The notes under the pieces are model-generated. The model worked only from the letters and a program-made list of their open reading frames with translations, was not told the origin of the DNA and searched no databases. A program made the position numbers and the translations under genes. Positions 23,397 to 35,962 of a stretch of DNA of 64,000 nt are shown here, piece by piece (within the stretch, counting starts at the first letter, position 1; each line of letters opens with the position of its first letter). Where the stretch lies: positions 434,001-498,000 of the forward strand of contig CASHTG010000007.1 of the NCBI GenBank assembly GCA_949357655.1, written 5' to 3'. The stretch comes from Parascedosporium putredinis. Its lineage: Eukaryota > Ascomycota > Sordariomycetes > Microascales > Microascaceae.

Positions 23397-24849
23397 GGCC
23401 GGGACTTTCGGCCAGGACTTGGTCCAGGTGGAGGGGCGGGACTGCCAGATTCGAGGAAGGAAAGCTGGGAGGACGAGGGGCACACGGCGTCGAGGAGAAG
23501 GGTACAAGGGAGGTAGGATGGCGGAAACGAGGTCGGCTCAAGCGGAGGTGGGAGGGGCGGGCGGTGCTAGCTCGCCGAGGTTTGCGGCCGACACCATTGA
23601 GGGCTGCGAGGCAATGGGTTCGAGGGGCGGCGATCGCGGGTTGGCTTTGGTGGTGGTGGTAGCGGGTGTGGGTGAGGACGGTGGGCAAGTGAATGCCTGC
23701 TGTTGGAGCATCTGCACCGTGATCCAATCATTGGGCCAGAGCTGGCAGGGATCCCTAGCTTGGGGCTTTCTATATGCACATCCCCGTTAAGACGGGATAT
23801 TAATGCTTAGTATTATAACTTGCCCCGCCATGCACGAATGGGGGTTATTTCAGCAGGAGTACAACATGCGTCCTGCGTCGCTTCTTGCATGAAGAACGAA
23901 TCCTTCTCGTTCGAGAGCTGAGTCGTGCCCCTTTTGCCCAAGCTTCCAAAGTGCAAGTAATAATAGTAAGGGTCGACAGCCCCAGAGAGTCAAGCTGAAG
24001 ATGAAGGGCCTCTGCCCAGCGAAGCCTAGATAATGTACTCGCAGCAGGCAATAAATCATATGCTATGTGCTGACTCAAACCATCCATCCCGACCTGAATG
24101 CAGCTTCCATTCGCTCGAAGTATGTGAAGCTCTCGTGCCAAACTTTACGCAAAAAGCCTCGAAACCTCTTATGGGAGGAGCTGACGCCAATCCCAATCAT
24201 GCCTATTAAGTATTTTGCAATAAATCCGGCGGTGGTCGAATACAGAGCCCATGGGGTGAATCTTAAACAAATGCATGTAATCAGCAATATGATTGATGCG
24301 GTCGCTCCTGCTCTCGTTGAGAGGAGAAATCTACTGTGTACTTGTGCCATGACGCTGCTGTGACGTGACGCATTGGGCAAGATCAAAGGCTACCCGTATA
24401 GTGTGGAAAAGAAACCGCACAGTCGGAGCTTCCCTCATCGATCATAGCTTTTTTCTCTCAGGATTGGGCAGCTCCCTGCTTGAGCTCTTAAAAATTATTT
24501 TTGTGATATTCGACAAGACGCCATCCACCAACCTTCAGTCGGGCACTAGACGCTTTGAATTATCGCCCCTCAAGGAAAGACAAGCTTGAGTAACAGCCAC
24601 TCAGAGGGCGTTGGGGGAAAAGAGAATACCTCCAAGAACGTCACCTTTGCGCCCCCTGGCCCGGGCCCTCCACCCCGGTTCACAAGACCCCATTGTGACA
24701 GGGAGCAGCTGAAGATTTGCTTCGCCATCCCCCTCAATCTCAACTCCTGAGTTGTAGTCGACGTTTGAACGGCCTTGCCGGAATCTTATAGCACACATCC
24801 GCTTGAATTCCATCTAGCGTATCACCATCATATCTCTTCCCCTCTAAAG
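23397..24849. other. Divergent promoter region between pep7 and met8
   Basis: About 1.4 kb without a supported gene. Two overlapping minus-strand frames at 23845-24386 carry hydrophobic stretches but no motif or splice logic. The promoters of both flanking genes must lie here. Confidence 0.45.
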
Positions 24850-25968
24850 ATGACTTCAAAGAAATCCCAGTTCCCTCAGATTCAGCCCGGTGGCAGTCTG
24901 ATCCTTGCGTGGCAGGCAAAGGGCAAGAATATCTTGATAGTTGGTGGCGGTGAGGTATGCAATCCATAGCAACTCCCTCTTCTTCTTCTCCCCCTCCCCA
25001 CCGGCGCCCTTCCCCTTTGTGCCTTCTCGTTGGTGCGTCAGCTGCGAGCTCGGCCTGGGGTCTTGTGCCGTGCAGCTCGTCTAAAATGCTCTCTAAATAC
25101 TAAGGCCCGTTGTAGGTAGCAGCCGGTCGCATTGTGCACTGCCTCAATGCTGATGCCATCGTCACCGTCGTCTGCCCCGGCTCCGGCTTGAACCCAGAGG
25201 TGGCCTATCGGGTCGCGGAAGGGCAGATCAGCCACAAAGCTCGCAACTTTGAGCCCGCGGACCTTGACACGGCCGACATGGTGCTCGTGGCTGTCGACGA
25301 CCCGGCCGCTTCCACGGCCATCTGGAAGCTCTGCAAGGAACGACGGATCCCGGCCAATATCGCCGACGTTCCCCCGGAGTGCGACTTCTTCTTCGGGAGC
25401 GTCCACCGCGACGGACCTCTGCAAATCATGGTCAGCACCAACGGCAAGGGCCCCAGGCTGGCGGCCTTGATCCGCAGGTTCATCGCGAAGAAGCTTCCTG
25501 CAAACGCTGGCAATGCCATCGAATCCATTGGCGTGCTTCGGACTAAACTTCGTGCTGTTGCGCCCGGACACGCAGACGGACCAAAGCGAATGGCGTGGTA
25601 AGCTTTCTTGTTTTTTTTCTTTCTTATTTCCTTTCGTACTCTTAGTCACCATACCGCCCTACCGCATTTTCCTCCCTGCCCTGCTGTAGAGTTGCATGCA
25701 TACGGATGTTGATTACTGACGTTATTCGTCCAGGATGACAAAGGTCAGCGACACACTTTCTTGGGAAGAGATGTGCGAACTGACGGAGACGGATATGGAC
25801 TTCCTCCTGCGCTACTATCCCAAAAACGTAGTCCCTACTTTTGAAGAACTTAGGGTTGCGCAAGGATACCCCCACAGAAACTCGACCTCTTTGATGGCTC
25901 GTTCGGCTTCAGCGTTGGCATATGATGAGCGAGAAGAGGCTCGCGGCATCTCAAGGATATCGGCATGA
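24850..25968 (+). CDS. met8: Siroheme synthase Met8 (precorrin-2 dehydrogenase / ferrochelatase)
   Basis: Exons 24850-24954, 25116-25597 and 25734-25968; all three join in frame with GT..AG introns. Residues 25-40 form the NAD-binding turn (ILIVGGGEVAAGR). Later family motifs are MVLVAVDD, IPANIADVPPECDFFFG and VSTNGKGPRLA, then the helical C-terminal part (WEEMCELTETDMDFLL). Met8 oxidises precorrin-2 with NAD and inserts iron to make siroheme, the cofactor of sulfite and nitrite reductases, in the cytosol. The length (about 273 residues) matches yeast Met8. Unlike most genes in this window it needs no frame repair, which makes it a useful control for sequence quality. Confidence 0.93.
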
Positions 25969-26613
25969 AGTCGTCTCGCTCACCTTTCAACGAAAGAAAG
26001 AAAAAGGAAAGAAAGAAAGTTGGCCAAGTACACAAGATAAGGATTATGGGCCAGGATTGGCGCCGATGCGCACACATCCTCATTCTTGTGCAGGTATGCT
26101 GTTCCCTGGGAAATGGGACCGACAGGCAGATTCGGCCAAGGCCTCACTGCTCCTCTTTGACGTCTGCTCTTTGTTTCGGCCAGTCTAAAAGACTACTGGC
26201 GCTCGAAGGTAAGAAACCCGTTCCACATTCCAGGTCCTACGTCTGCGTCACTTGAATGTCGGGATGAAGACCAGGCACAAGTTGAGGATTTGGATTTTCT
26301 TTTTCTTTTTGGAATTCCCCACCTTTCCTACCATTCCCGGATGCTATTTCCGTCATCCATCATGTATCCGTTATTTCACCATATAGATTAGCATCTTGGG
26401 AAGATCTCCTATCCCCCACACCTCTTGGATTGATTCCCCGTAGAAACTAAACCCGTGGCTTTCCAAGAGCCATTGCCGTTATCCCGGCTTACTTTGCCCG
26501 AGTTAAACTCTTAACCACGATCAATCGCACAACAGCGCGCCTCGATCATTCTCTCTCGGAGCCGGGTTTCCCTCTACCCTATCCTCCCGTTCGACTAACC
26601 TTCGCCCGACGTC
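25969..26613. other. Spacer and probable promoter of the large unknown gene
   Basis: An A-rich purine stretch (25985-26020) follows the Met8 stop. The last 250 bases are CT-rich. No gene supported. Confidence 0.5.
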
Positions 26614-29600
26614 ATGAGCCCTCCATCTGAGCAAGGGGCTTCCGCCCGACCCAACTTCATCCTAGAGAATGACGCCGCCGAGGTGGAGCAAGAGACATTC
26701 GGCGTGGGAGAAAAGGTGGTGGAAGATGAGAAATTAGAACCAGACAATGCTCACGGCCCTCACGATAAAGATGCGCATCGGCACATGGTTTGGTACCCAA
26801 CGGGAATGGAAACAGACCCGTTGTGTTTTGTCGACTATGGACCCTACTTGGAGCCGTTCCTCCCGACGCCCGAAGCGGCCCAGGGTCTCCGCGGGATCCT
26901 CCCTCCCCAGTACACAAATATATGGCCGGAGCCGGGGCACCTGTGCCGCGAGTGGAGGAAAAAGCCATCTGCGGAAGTCGCACGTGTTGGCAGACCAAGT
27001 GACGGAAAATCCGGACCCGGGCTTCACGACATACGAGCCTCTCCTCCAGGGCATGTTCAAGAACATCAATGACTGGTACACTTGGACCCGGCAGACGACC
27101 GCAGGTTATTTCCAGGACATCTCCGCAGCTGTCGAGGTACTGGCGCAGTCCCCGCCACGTGGAGAGAGGACTCGCCCTCACAACTGCACGAGGTGCTCCG
27201 GGAGTCTTGGAGCTTGATGATTAATAGAGATCCCGACCTCGAACCCGGACGCAAGGCCAAGGTGCCGATGCCGCAGCACGCAGTCTCCAGCCTCCATCAC
27301 TTCGAGTCCGAGTTCAAGGAGATCAACCCCGACCCCGCACTCTGGCCCACCATGAGTCAACACCTAAGCATGCACGATAGAATTGAACTTTGCCACTCGA
27401 GGCTCCGAGGAGAAGACCGCAACCTGCTCGCCCAGACCAAGAAGTTGAGGCACAAGACAACAGTTGAGAAGCACCAAAAGGACTACGATGTCTGGACGAG
27501 AAGGATTGCCCACCACTATCTCGTGCCGCATATCAACCTCGAGGAGCTCAACGACCCTACCAGGGTCATGCAATTCATCTACAGCCGCATGACCGTCGCT
27601 CCCGTGCACTTTATCCGTCAGGACTTTATCTCCACCTACCTCGGTCGCGCCTTACGAATCCTCACCGGGCCTTTTTCTCTCCACACCGTGACGTGGGATA
27701 TGCCAGACGAGACGGACGAGGACCTCTCTGCCCACACCAACATAGTGCCGCGCCTCATCCCATATAATATGGAGAATGCTGATGCCTTTTACCACAAGAT
27801 GAGTGTAGGGAATGTGCTCTGCGTCGGCGACTGCTGGGTGACGTTCAAAGCGCAAGTGCTGACGTACACCTTTGTGAGGATTCTTTGCATGAAGCTCATG
27901 CAACATGCCGGGTACCGGGTGGACATGAAATTCGATACCGTGCTTCAGCGCAACGCCCCCACGCAACGCGGCGGCAGTGGCGGTGGATCGTGCCTGGGCA
28001 GAGGCGGAGCTGGCGCTGGGCGCCAGGGACAAGACTCCCGTTGGGCTCCTGGCCTCGTCTCCATTCCTCAACCACTGGCAGAGGGTGAGGGCGGATAAAA
28101 GGGCTGGGAAGCCGGGCTCCAAGCTCCTGGGCGAGTGCTTCATCACGCAGGCGAACACCGTCCGGGACCACTTGTACGACCTCATACACTCCCCTCGTTT
28201 CTTCCACGAGCGCATGCGTGACGAGTACAACCAGCACTACAGCAACCTATTCCCGGACATCATCAAGGGCGAGGACCAACAGAGACAGCTGTTTGTCGAC
28301 TCGCTGAGGAGCATATTCAGGAAAGTACTAACGGAGATGCACCTGCTGTCTTATGTCTACATGTCCATTAGGGAGCTGGAAGAAAGCCACGAGCTACTGG
28401 ACGAGGGCGGGGAATGGGTAGTGGGGCGGGACGGTTCGAAGAAATGGGTCGGCAAAGGTATCCCACCCCGGAACAGCGAGAGTGCGGAGTGGGCGAGAGG
28501 ATTTATGGGCAAGAAAACCGGCATGCGCAAAAAGTATAACAGGGATTGCGAGGAATACAAGGAACGCATGGAGGAAATGAGGAAAAGGAAGGACAAAGGC
28601 GAAGATCTAGGTCCCGAATGGTTCAAGGTGTTACAGAAGCCGGATTGGATCTTGATGTTTTGGGATTACGAACAGCGAGAGGAGCCGCCAACGTACCAGG
28701 TCAAGGGGCGCTGCGACCAAGTGTCCGTCATCGCGCAGGTGAGAGGCATGCTTGCGCTAGCGCACTATGTCGCCATGGTTACAAGACGGTGCTTGGTTCC
28801 ATCCACGGCGGCGCTGAGGAAGCACTATGTCCCTAGTCCGGAGTTCATGTCCAAGCAGGGATCCGAGGGCAAGGTGAGCAACCAGAGCATCTTCCGACAC
28901 CTCCCCAAGCGGCACAAGCGCGGGGAGAGGGTGGGCACGAGGCTGCTCCGCCGCGGTCTGCTGCGCTTTCCCAAGCTCAAGCTTGTGAGGAACCCGCGCG
29001 GGAAGGAAGCGGTGATCAAGGACCAGAGGATGCGGTCCCTGCACAGGCTCCTGGTCGATTTCCTGTCGTCCGAGGAAATCATCAACACGGTCTCCTCGGG
29101 CAGCTCCTCCGGAGGATCAATGCGCTGAGAAAGGACCTGGAAACGGAAGCGGATGAGTTCCAGGCCATCACCCCGCACGTGGCCGAGCTCCTGGACACCA
29201 TGTCGCTCATCTTTGTCCTCGTCGAACAGGAGAGTGTGATCCGCCCATTCTCATTTGCGCCGGCGAGCGGCTCCTTCCTCGACAACCAAAACGCCGGTTT
29301 CCTTCGGATTCTGCATTACCAGACGCAGTGGCGGTCGGAGGTCAGCAACGATGTGCGAACGCGATTGGACGCGTTTGACGAGCTGCCCCTCGAGAGCCGC
29401 ATCGACCCGGCCATCATCTCCGCGCTCTACGATCAGCAGCGGATCTGGGACGCGAGCCAGAGCGGGGTCGGAGGGCCCAACGCGCCCGTCTTTGGGGATG
29501 TCCAGGAGCAAGGGACGATCAAAGCCCTCGACGCCTTTTGGAAGGCTCTGGTGACGTACCTGCGGGAAGAGCGGTCTGATGGGCAAGGCAAGGTGATGCA

Positions 29601-31154
29601 CAACTGGACTTTTTCGAAACATTCGCGGGAGAGGACACTAAACCAGAGTGGCTGTGAGTTGACGCACATGGCCGAGCAGGTGTCGCGGGGTTGGCAGGAT
29701 TGCCAACGCAGCAACGTCTTTCCGGGGGTTCTTCAAAAAGTGTACACGCACCCCGCCATCCAGCAGCTGAAGAGAGCGGTGCGAGGGCAGGATAAGGAGA
29801 TGGTTTGGTACATCAGGATGCAACAGGTGCTGCGTTCATCCATTGGCAACTTCTACATGGACTGCATCAGGAGGAGTGACCAGGCCGGTTACCCGGCGCT
29901 CAAGGAGGAGTTTGACGCGCTAGTGTGGAGGGATGAACAGGCATATTGGACCAGGCGGGTAGCGATCCAATTCACGACATGTTTCGCAATGGGCCTCTTG
30001 AGCGAGATCGCGCGCGTCACATCCGTCATGCCGGTATGGCTCGCGAATTATCTCGACGATGACGGAGACATTATCCTTAGCAATGATGATCTTAGCAGCC
30101 CAGGTAAGTGTGTAAAAGAGATGGTTCGCGGATCGTATACGATTACAGCTTGGACTAACCACAAAGGGCCCCTGGCGGGGAGCAATCGCGATACCCCGGC
30201 CGCCGCCCTTCCCGTAGCACCCCAACTTTACCCGTTCGAAAGGGCGCAGGCCCTAGTTAGACTGCCAGCTGATGCGGCGCCGCAACACTTACCCGAGGCC
30301 ATGGCGGCCATTGCCGAGGCCGAGGCCGTGCAGCCCAAGACAGAGGCGCGGCTAGCTCCGGAACCAGCCCCGTCCGTGCCCGTGGTCCAACCCCAGCCGG
30401 TACCCACGGTCGAAGAGATGGATGCGGGTGACCAGAGCGACGTGCAGGATGAGGTCATGACGGATGTGGCCGACACGGAAGCGGAGGAGGAGGAGGAGAG
30501 GGAGGTTCACCACTATTGGTGGTTTGAGAGCTTGGCGGACGCAGAGTGGGAAGATGTCGCGAGGATGTACAAAGGGTTTGTTGATGAGGACACGGGGCTG
30601 CGTCAGTGTGGCATGGAGATTCCGCAATGGACTCGCAATCGGTATGCTCAAAATATTCAAACGTCGGCGGAGGCGCCAAAGAGTATCAGCCCGGATGGCA
30701 AGTTCATGATGTACGTTTCCCCAAATCCCCGCCTCCGTTTTCTTCCAACTTCCTCGTGGTTTGGGAAGCCTGAACTAACACCACTGCCCCCGCCGGGCTC
30801 CCCTACGGTAGCCATAAGAAGTCGGTTAAAGGGACCTTCGAGGTGCTTTATAGCAGAGAACTCGATATCCAGCAGCAGCCCAACGTCGTCACGGGAGACT
30901 CCTTCAAAGAGTTCATGGCCGCGCTCGGCTGGGGGTCGAGCCCCGTTCAGGGGTCCGAGGTGCGCTTCACGTACAACCCTAAGATGGGACGCTTCGCTCC
31001 GGACGACCTCAAGAGGCACGTGTTCGTCCTGCACATGCCGCACGGCAAGACGGGGCGGTTCCTTGCGCCAAGCCACATCTCGTCGTTTAAGAAGCGTCTG
31101 GTAAACGTGGGCCTCACGTACGCCGCTATTGACAGAAACTACATGTTCCCTTAG
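26614..31154 (+). CDS. Very large conserved-looking protein of unknown function
   Basis: The start at 26614 (MSPPSEQGASARPNF) is chosen as the first ATG of a frame that stays coding for 4.5 kb. Two introns are supported: 30104-30166 (GTAAGT, CTAAC branch, 63 nt) and about 30712-30811 (GTACGT..GGTAG), which joins DGKFM to HKKSVKGTFEVLYS. The product is about 1,450 residues. It has no signal peptide or membrane helix. It is rich in Trp, Tyr and charged residues (MVWYPTGMETDPLCFVDYG, WDMPDETDEDL, FWDYEQREEPP), suggesting a globular protein, with an acidic low-complexity linker (TEAEEEEERE) before a C-terminal globular domain ending in RNYMFP. I recognise no domain. Frame changes occur at A5 26959-26963, C4 27150-27153, near 27955-27975 and at GGG 29098-29100. 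Only the second and fourth are plain single-base losses; the other two need one base fewer or two more. Confidence 0.75.
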
Positions 31155-31683
31155 GAACGGGGACTGGTTATTGGCACCGAAACTTGGAGTAATTCGATGC
31201 GCGTATGTGTGCGTTTGGGTGTGTTGGCTGTTAGAGAAGTATGTCGCCTTCAATTTTTTCTATTTTTCGGGTCAGCATCAGGTCGTCGATGACGGGCAAA
31301 ATCTGTACAACACGACGTGATCGCGCAGATGACAAGTTGGTGCGACATATATACAAGAACCGAGGAGAGATTGGAATATACCCATGGTGTTAAAAGAAGT
31401 TATTATGTCAAGGGGACATCCCCCAGTGGGTAGGACGTGGTCAAATCCACAAGTTGAAAATTTCATACATCATCCGGGCCAGCCACGCCGAGTATACGTT
31501 GTGTAGGACTAACTCCTTTAAAAGACACACCAATCCCGTAATAAGCAAAGCCAATAAAACGCGGAGATAGGAATAAGGGGAATGAAAGCATGTTCCAACG
31601 CCGATGGGGGAAGAACCGAACGAAAAAAAAAAAAAAAAAAAGGAGGCCTCCCCGAGTAAGTCATCACTTCATTAACATAACGT
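31155..31683. other. Spacer between convergent genes
   Basis: 3' flanks of the large unknown gene and the HET gene. A run of 18 A lies at about 31624-31641. No gene supported. Confidence 0.55.
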
Positions 31684-33506
31684 TCATCGGATCGAAACTT
31701 CGCCAAGCTCGACAACACCCGTCTTCAGCATGTCCAAAACCTCCCCATCCATCATACCGTGCACATAGCATTCCCCGAGGAACTTGTGCGTCCCGTCCCC
31801 GAGGCTCCGCAGGGCGTACAGCACCTGGCCGCCGAGCAGGGCGAAGATTTGGTCACCCTCACGCACGCACTGGGGCACGAGGGCCAGCCCGTCCGAGGAC
31901 CAGTTTTTCTGCACCAAGCGGGCGAAGCGTCGGCCAGAGCAGGCGATGAATGTCTCCGCGCGCGGGCGGTCATCGGCCGCAGGTGAAGATTTGGGCCCCT
32001 GACGCGCGGCGGCGCGGACGTCCTCGTCGATGTCGGCGACAATGAGGCGGTTGAACGCCTGGGGCTCCGTTTCGCCGGTGAAGTAGGGTGTAGTGTGCAG
32101 GGAGGAGCGCCATGTGTTGAGGACGTGGGACCTCCCGGGCTCGAAGATGGGTTGGATGTCGTAGAGAAAGCCGACGCGGAAGCCCTTGACGCGTAGCGAG
32201 CGGCCGTCGATGGCGGCGACGGTGGAAGGGTTGATGCCTAGCTTGGCGAGGCTGATGATGGTACCGCTGGCGGTGTAGACGCACGATTCAGACTGCTGCC
32301 GGCCCGGGCGAGGCGTGGTCGCCTCGTCGTCGAGAAGTTTCTTGAAAGGGACGTGGTAGCGGTCGCGGTACCGCCAGTCCGGGAGCCAGGAGGGAAGGCC
32401 GGTGATGCCGCCCTCGGGTAAGCCGTCTGCGCCGAGGAAGTCAAGTTTCCCTTCGTATCCTGAAGTTTCAAGCTGGTACTGGACTACATCGCTATACACA
32501 TCCACGATTTCCCGGCTGTAGTCCGCCAACAACTTCCACGAGCTCCGAGGCGAGACCATGCCAAGAATGCCGTAGACCTTGTCCCGCGGGTCAGTCGCAT
32601 CAAAATGTCGACATGACATTAGGGTGTTCAAGAGTTCGCCGTCTGACCCGTCTTCATCGCGATTGGAACGTAAGCTGTCGATAGTGTACACGAACGACGA
32701 CAGCGGGTAGACTCTCGTGGCAGCATCCTCATCCACCTGTTCGTTCATAGCCGCTAGGACGGCAAATATGATGGCGTCGTCGAGCTTCACCCGCTCCCTA
32801 CCGCAGACCAGCCAGGTAGGGGCGGGGTAGTGGCCTCCTGCGCGATCCACACGCGGGACCACCACTCGCGATCAAACAAGTCCTGGACAGACTTCCAGAT
32901 CGCTTCGTCCTCCTCCTCGCCTTCACACAGCATAAGCTCGTCGACCATGAGCCTAGCTGCCCACCCGGGCACCTTGTCCGGCGGATCTGCCCCCGTCATG
33001 CGCCGGTATCTATCCATGACGGCGCCAATCTTTTCAAACGCTAGGTGGCTCTCATCGGTTGCCGGGCCCAGCCAGGCGAACACGCTGGCGGCGCTTGTGT
33101 AGATGTTGGACATTTGCGCGACCTGCGCGCTTTTCTCCATGGTATTGGCCTGGTTGATGCAGATGGCATCCACCCATACGAGGTTCGTGGGGCCGCGGAT
33201 GCCTTCGCCGGTGGGATGAGGGTCGTTCTTCGGCTTGGGAAGCTCGTCGCGGTAGCGGCGGAGGGCGGCCTCTAAGTTGCGGGTGACAGGCAGCGTCTGG
33301 TTGTCGACGACGATGGGTACCGTATCGTCCGGATCGCCCCATGTAGAAAGCGCCGTGTACGGCGCAATCATGTCTGGGTTGGCAAGCGACTGGATGAACA
33401 GCCTCGCGGAAATGGGGTCGGCAGGATCCCGCGCGGGAAGCACCTCGACAAGACGAATCTCGGTCGACTCCATCAGAGGCGTGTAGAGGAACGATGACTT
33501 GGGCAT
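31684..33506 (-). CDS. HET-domain (heterokaryon incompatibility) protein
   Basis: The start at 33506 (MPKSSFLYTPL) is preferred to the upstream non-ATG extension. The HET domain is clear: IRLVEVLPA, YTALSTWGDP, LVWVDAICINQANTMEKSAQV, SASVFAWLGPATDES (paraphrased around the SVFAWLG core) and WWSRVWIAQE. HET proteins control non-self recognition and cell death after hyphal fusion; many, however, have no proven role. The usual Y in ALSY-x-WG is missing here (ALSTWG). The C-terminal half has typical features of this group: DPRDKVYGILGM, LPSWLPDW, and a final segment for a transport-of-ligand-like FALLGGQVLYALR with GECYVHGMMDGE, common at the end of long HET proteins. A break at the G runs 32819-32827 (forward) is cured by one base, giving about 607 residues without introns. 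Confidence 0.92.
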
Positions 33507-34557
33507 GGTGAACAAAGAAAAAGAAGGTGGAGAAAGCGGTTTCGATTAAAAGAAGGGAAAAGAAACAGGCTGGTTTTACAAGGGCGAGAAGAGAATAGTC
33601 ATCGGGATTGGGGAATTCAAGGGGATCAACGGTACGACGCAGTGAGCTCATTCATATCGCAAATAGGCAGCACCCCAGTTGGTCGCCTCGTGAGGGGAGC
33701 GGGAGGGGAGTAAGCCTTTCAAGTGTGGGACCCAGCCATCCTTTGTAGTAGGTTGCAGGCAGAGTGCTGGCATATCCGCAGTCTAGAATATTGGAAAACC
33801 AAACCCGGCGCTCGAAGATTGGAGTGGCGCGGGGGAGGGAGGAGGGGAACGGATGGGGGTGCTGTTTCCTTCCCACTTTGGCCGGGACAATAAAACGGGG
33901 ACGCAGGTTTGGCGCTCTTAGTTCGCAGCTGATATTGCCCCATCACGCCAGTGACGAGAGCGCCGAGAGATGCCACCGTCCAATCCCGCTGGAGGGACGG
34001 GGAGGCTTGCATGCCGCGAGGTGTCTGTGGGGTGCTTCGAGTCGACGAATGCGACGCTGGAGAGGGTGGGTGTGAACCAGCGAGCAGCGGGCCGCCAGTC
34101 TCGATCTGGATGCGCTGGCTGTTTTTATTAGTATTGACGGGGAGAGGTACTGATGTAGATAGTGGGGGAGGAAGGCGCGAAGGAGGGGCAGCAAGCATTG
34201 TGTAGGCCTCCTGGAGGCAGCCGCGGTCAGTTGTTAGGCGCGTCCGGCTCCATTGCTGGCGGGTACGAAAAGAGCCAAGCATCACAAGCAACTTGTTAGT
34301 ATTTCAATCATTTTCTTTTTCAAACAGAAGGCCGGCGCGACGGCAAACAATATTATGTCGAGAAACCAAGGGCATCACTACGCGTATTCTAAGTCGCATC
34401 ACTTCGACACACTATAAATCTCGTTCTTCTCCCAAAGCGTAACGACAAATTTACGCGACAACCCCCACCAACTTTTCCCCTCCGTCTGCTTCACCTGCAC
34501 ACAGCAGAAGGCCTCCCCCAAAACACAGAAAAGGCAGAAACTCTCCAACATCCACAA
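33507..34557. other. Divergent promoter region between the HET gene and fta1
   Basis: One open frame of 190 codons on the minus strand (33719-34291) has no motif and is not counted as a gene. An ACGCGT hexamer lies at 34380-34385. Confidence 0.45.
34380..34385. promoter_or_regulatory. MCB-like ACGCGT hexamer upstream of fta1
   Basis: The palindrome ACGCGT lies about 175 bases before the fta1 start. It is the core site of MBF/Mbp1. About 16 chance copies are expected in 64 kb, so the match alone is weak. Confidence 0.25.
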
Positions 34558-35962
34558 ATGCCTCCCACCCGGGGCCGCGGAGGCGGTCGCCGCGGCCGAC
34601 CACCCAAGCCACGCCCATCCGAAGCCGCCGAGCCCCCTCCGAGATCGAACCTCCCCGTCCGAGATGGAAGCGTCCACCTTGGTCCACCGGCCCGCTAACA
34701 ACGACAACGACGACGACGACGATACCCCGACCCCGCCCTTCTTCAACACCTCCTTTTCCCTCCACCGCGTTTCCCCCTCCACCTCGGCGAGCAATCCGAC
34801 CACGGCGCCATGCTCCGGGCGCTGAGCAGTCGTCTCCGCGATACCCTCATCGGCGACGTCGTGCGCGGCGTCCACGTCGGTCTCGACACCGCGCAGAGCG
34901 AGATTGGCCGCGCCGGCAGCCTCGAGAGCGTCAACCTGCGCTGGATCCGCGTCAACGACTTCCTCACCTCCCACTCGGACAGGCGGTCGCCCAGCCCGGA
35001 CTTGGGCGCGGACGAGCCCGATCGCGACGAAGGGCTCGGCCCCTCGGGATGCGGCGGGGCATCTGGATCGATATACGGTACGAAAACTCAACTTGTGCCG
35101 GGATGCTGCTGCCCGATCTCTCCAGCGCAGAGGAGGAGGGGAGGAAGCCGATATTGCCCCGCAGACATGGACGCGGAGCAAAGGCAAGAAGCGCGCGCGG
35201 GAGGGCGACCTCGACCCGTCGCACTTCCTCCGACTGCCCCTCCTCCTCTTGAGAATGCCCACATCGCTTAAAAACGTGGTAACCGAATGGCTCAGCGGCG
35301 TGTTCGACTGCCACATCAGCCCGCTAAGCCTCGGCACCCGCGGCCTCGTCCGGATCTGGGAAACATGGCTCAAGAGCGTGCCCCTCCCCACACAAGGCCC
35401 CGCAGCCAAAGAAGTCGTCATCACCCTCGGCTTTTCCCTCCCACACCTCGCCGACGAGCCAGCCGACGGCACATCCGACAACGAGCAGCGGGACGGAAAC
35501 GACAATGTTCCGCGCGGCGTGCAGCAAGGCCTGCGCTCCATCGACATCACGATGCAGCCCGAGGACATTTCCCGCTTCGTCGAGGCCGGCCTCCGCATCG
35601 CGCAGAACCGGACCGCCGCCGGACCGAAACCCTGGGTCGGCGACGCGCGGACGCGCAGGATCCTGGCCGGCGGGCACGAGCAGGACGGCTGGGCGTGGAA
35701 GACCGAGGCCGGCCAGACGGGCGACGAGGCCGACGACGAGCAGCCCTTTGTCGACGCCCTCGCCTTGTACCTGGATACGCATCTCGCGCTCAACCTGTTC
35801 CACCCCAGCGTCCGCGTCACGAAAATAGCCTCGTCCGGCTTCGTGCTCACGGGTTCGAGGCTCAAGGTTTCCAAGACGAAGGAGACCAAGGCCGTGTGCC
35901 GCTTGCTGGCGGATATCACGCGGACGAGTCTCGGGACGGAAGTGGCGCAGATGTTTAAATAA
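34558..35962 (+). CDS. fta1: Kinetochore protein CENP-L / Fta1 (Sim4 complex)
   Basis: Two starts are possible: 34558, giving an N-terminus with an AT-hook-like RRGRPPKPRP, or 34664, giving MEASTLVHRP. Both lead to an acidic stretch (NNDNDDDDD) and FFNTSFSLHRVSPL, which resembles the first conserved block of CENP-L. Other matches are LRDTLIGDVVRGVHVGL, GIWIDIRYENSTCAGMLLP, HFLRLPLLLLRMPTSLKNVV and FDCHISPLSLGTRGLVRIW, ending with GFVLTGSRLKVS. Fta1/CENP-L pairs with CENP-N in the inner kinetochore CCAN. Breaks: C5 34773-34777, near 35040-35050, near 35120-35140 and one between the two possible starts. All lie in GC-rich runs. The gene is divergent from the HET gene and convergent with the DUF4139 gene. 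Confidence 0.75.

Noticed and set aside
23845..24386. Two overlapping minus-strand frames with hydrophobic stretches
   Set aside because: They could be one broken small membrane protein, but nothing conserved is visible and no start or splice sites fit clearly.
33719..34291. 190-codon frame on the minus strand between the HET gene and fta1
   Set aside because: Pro/Ser-rich with no motif; a coding role cannot be shown from sequence alone.
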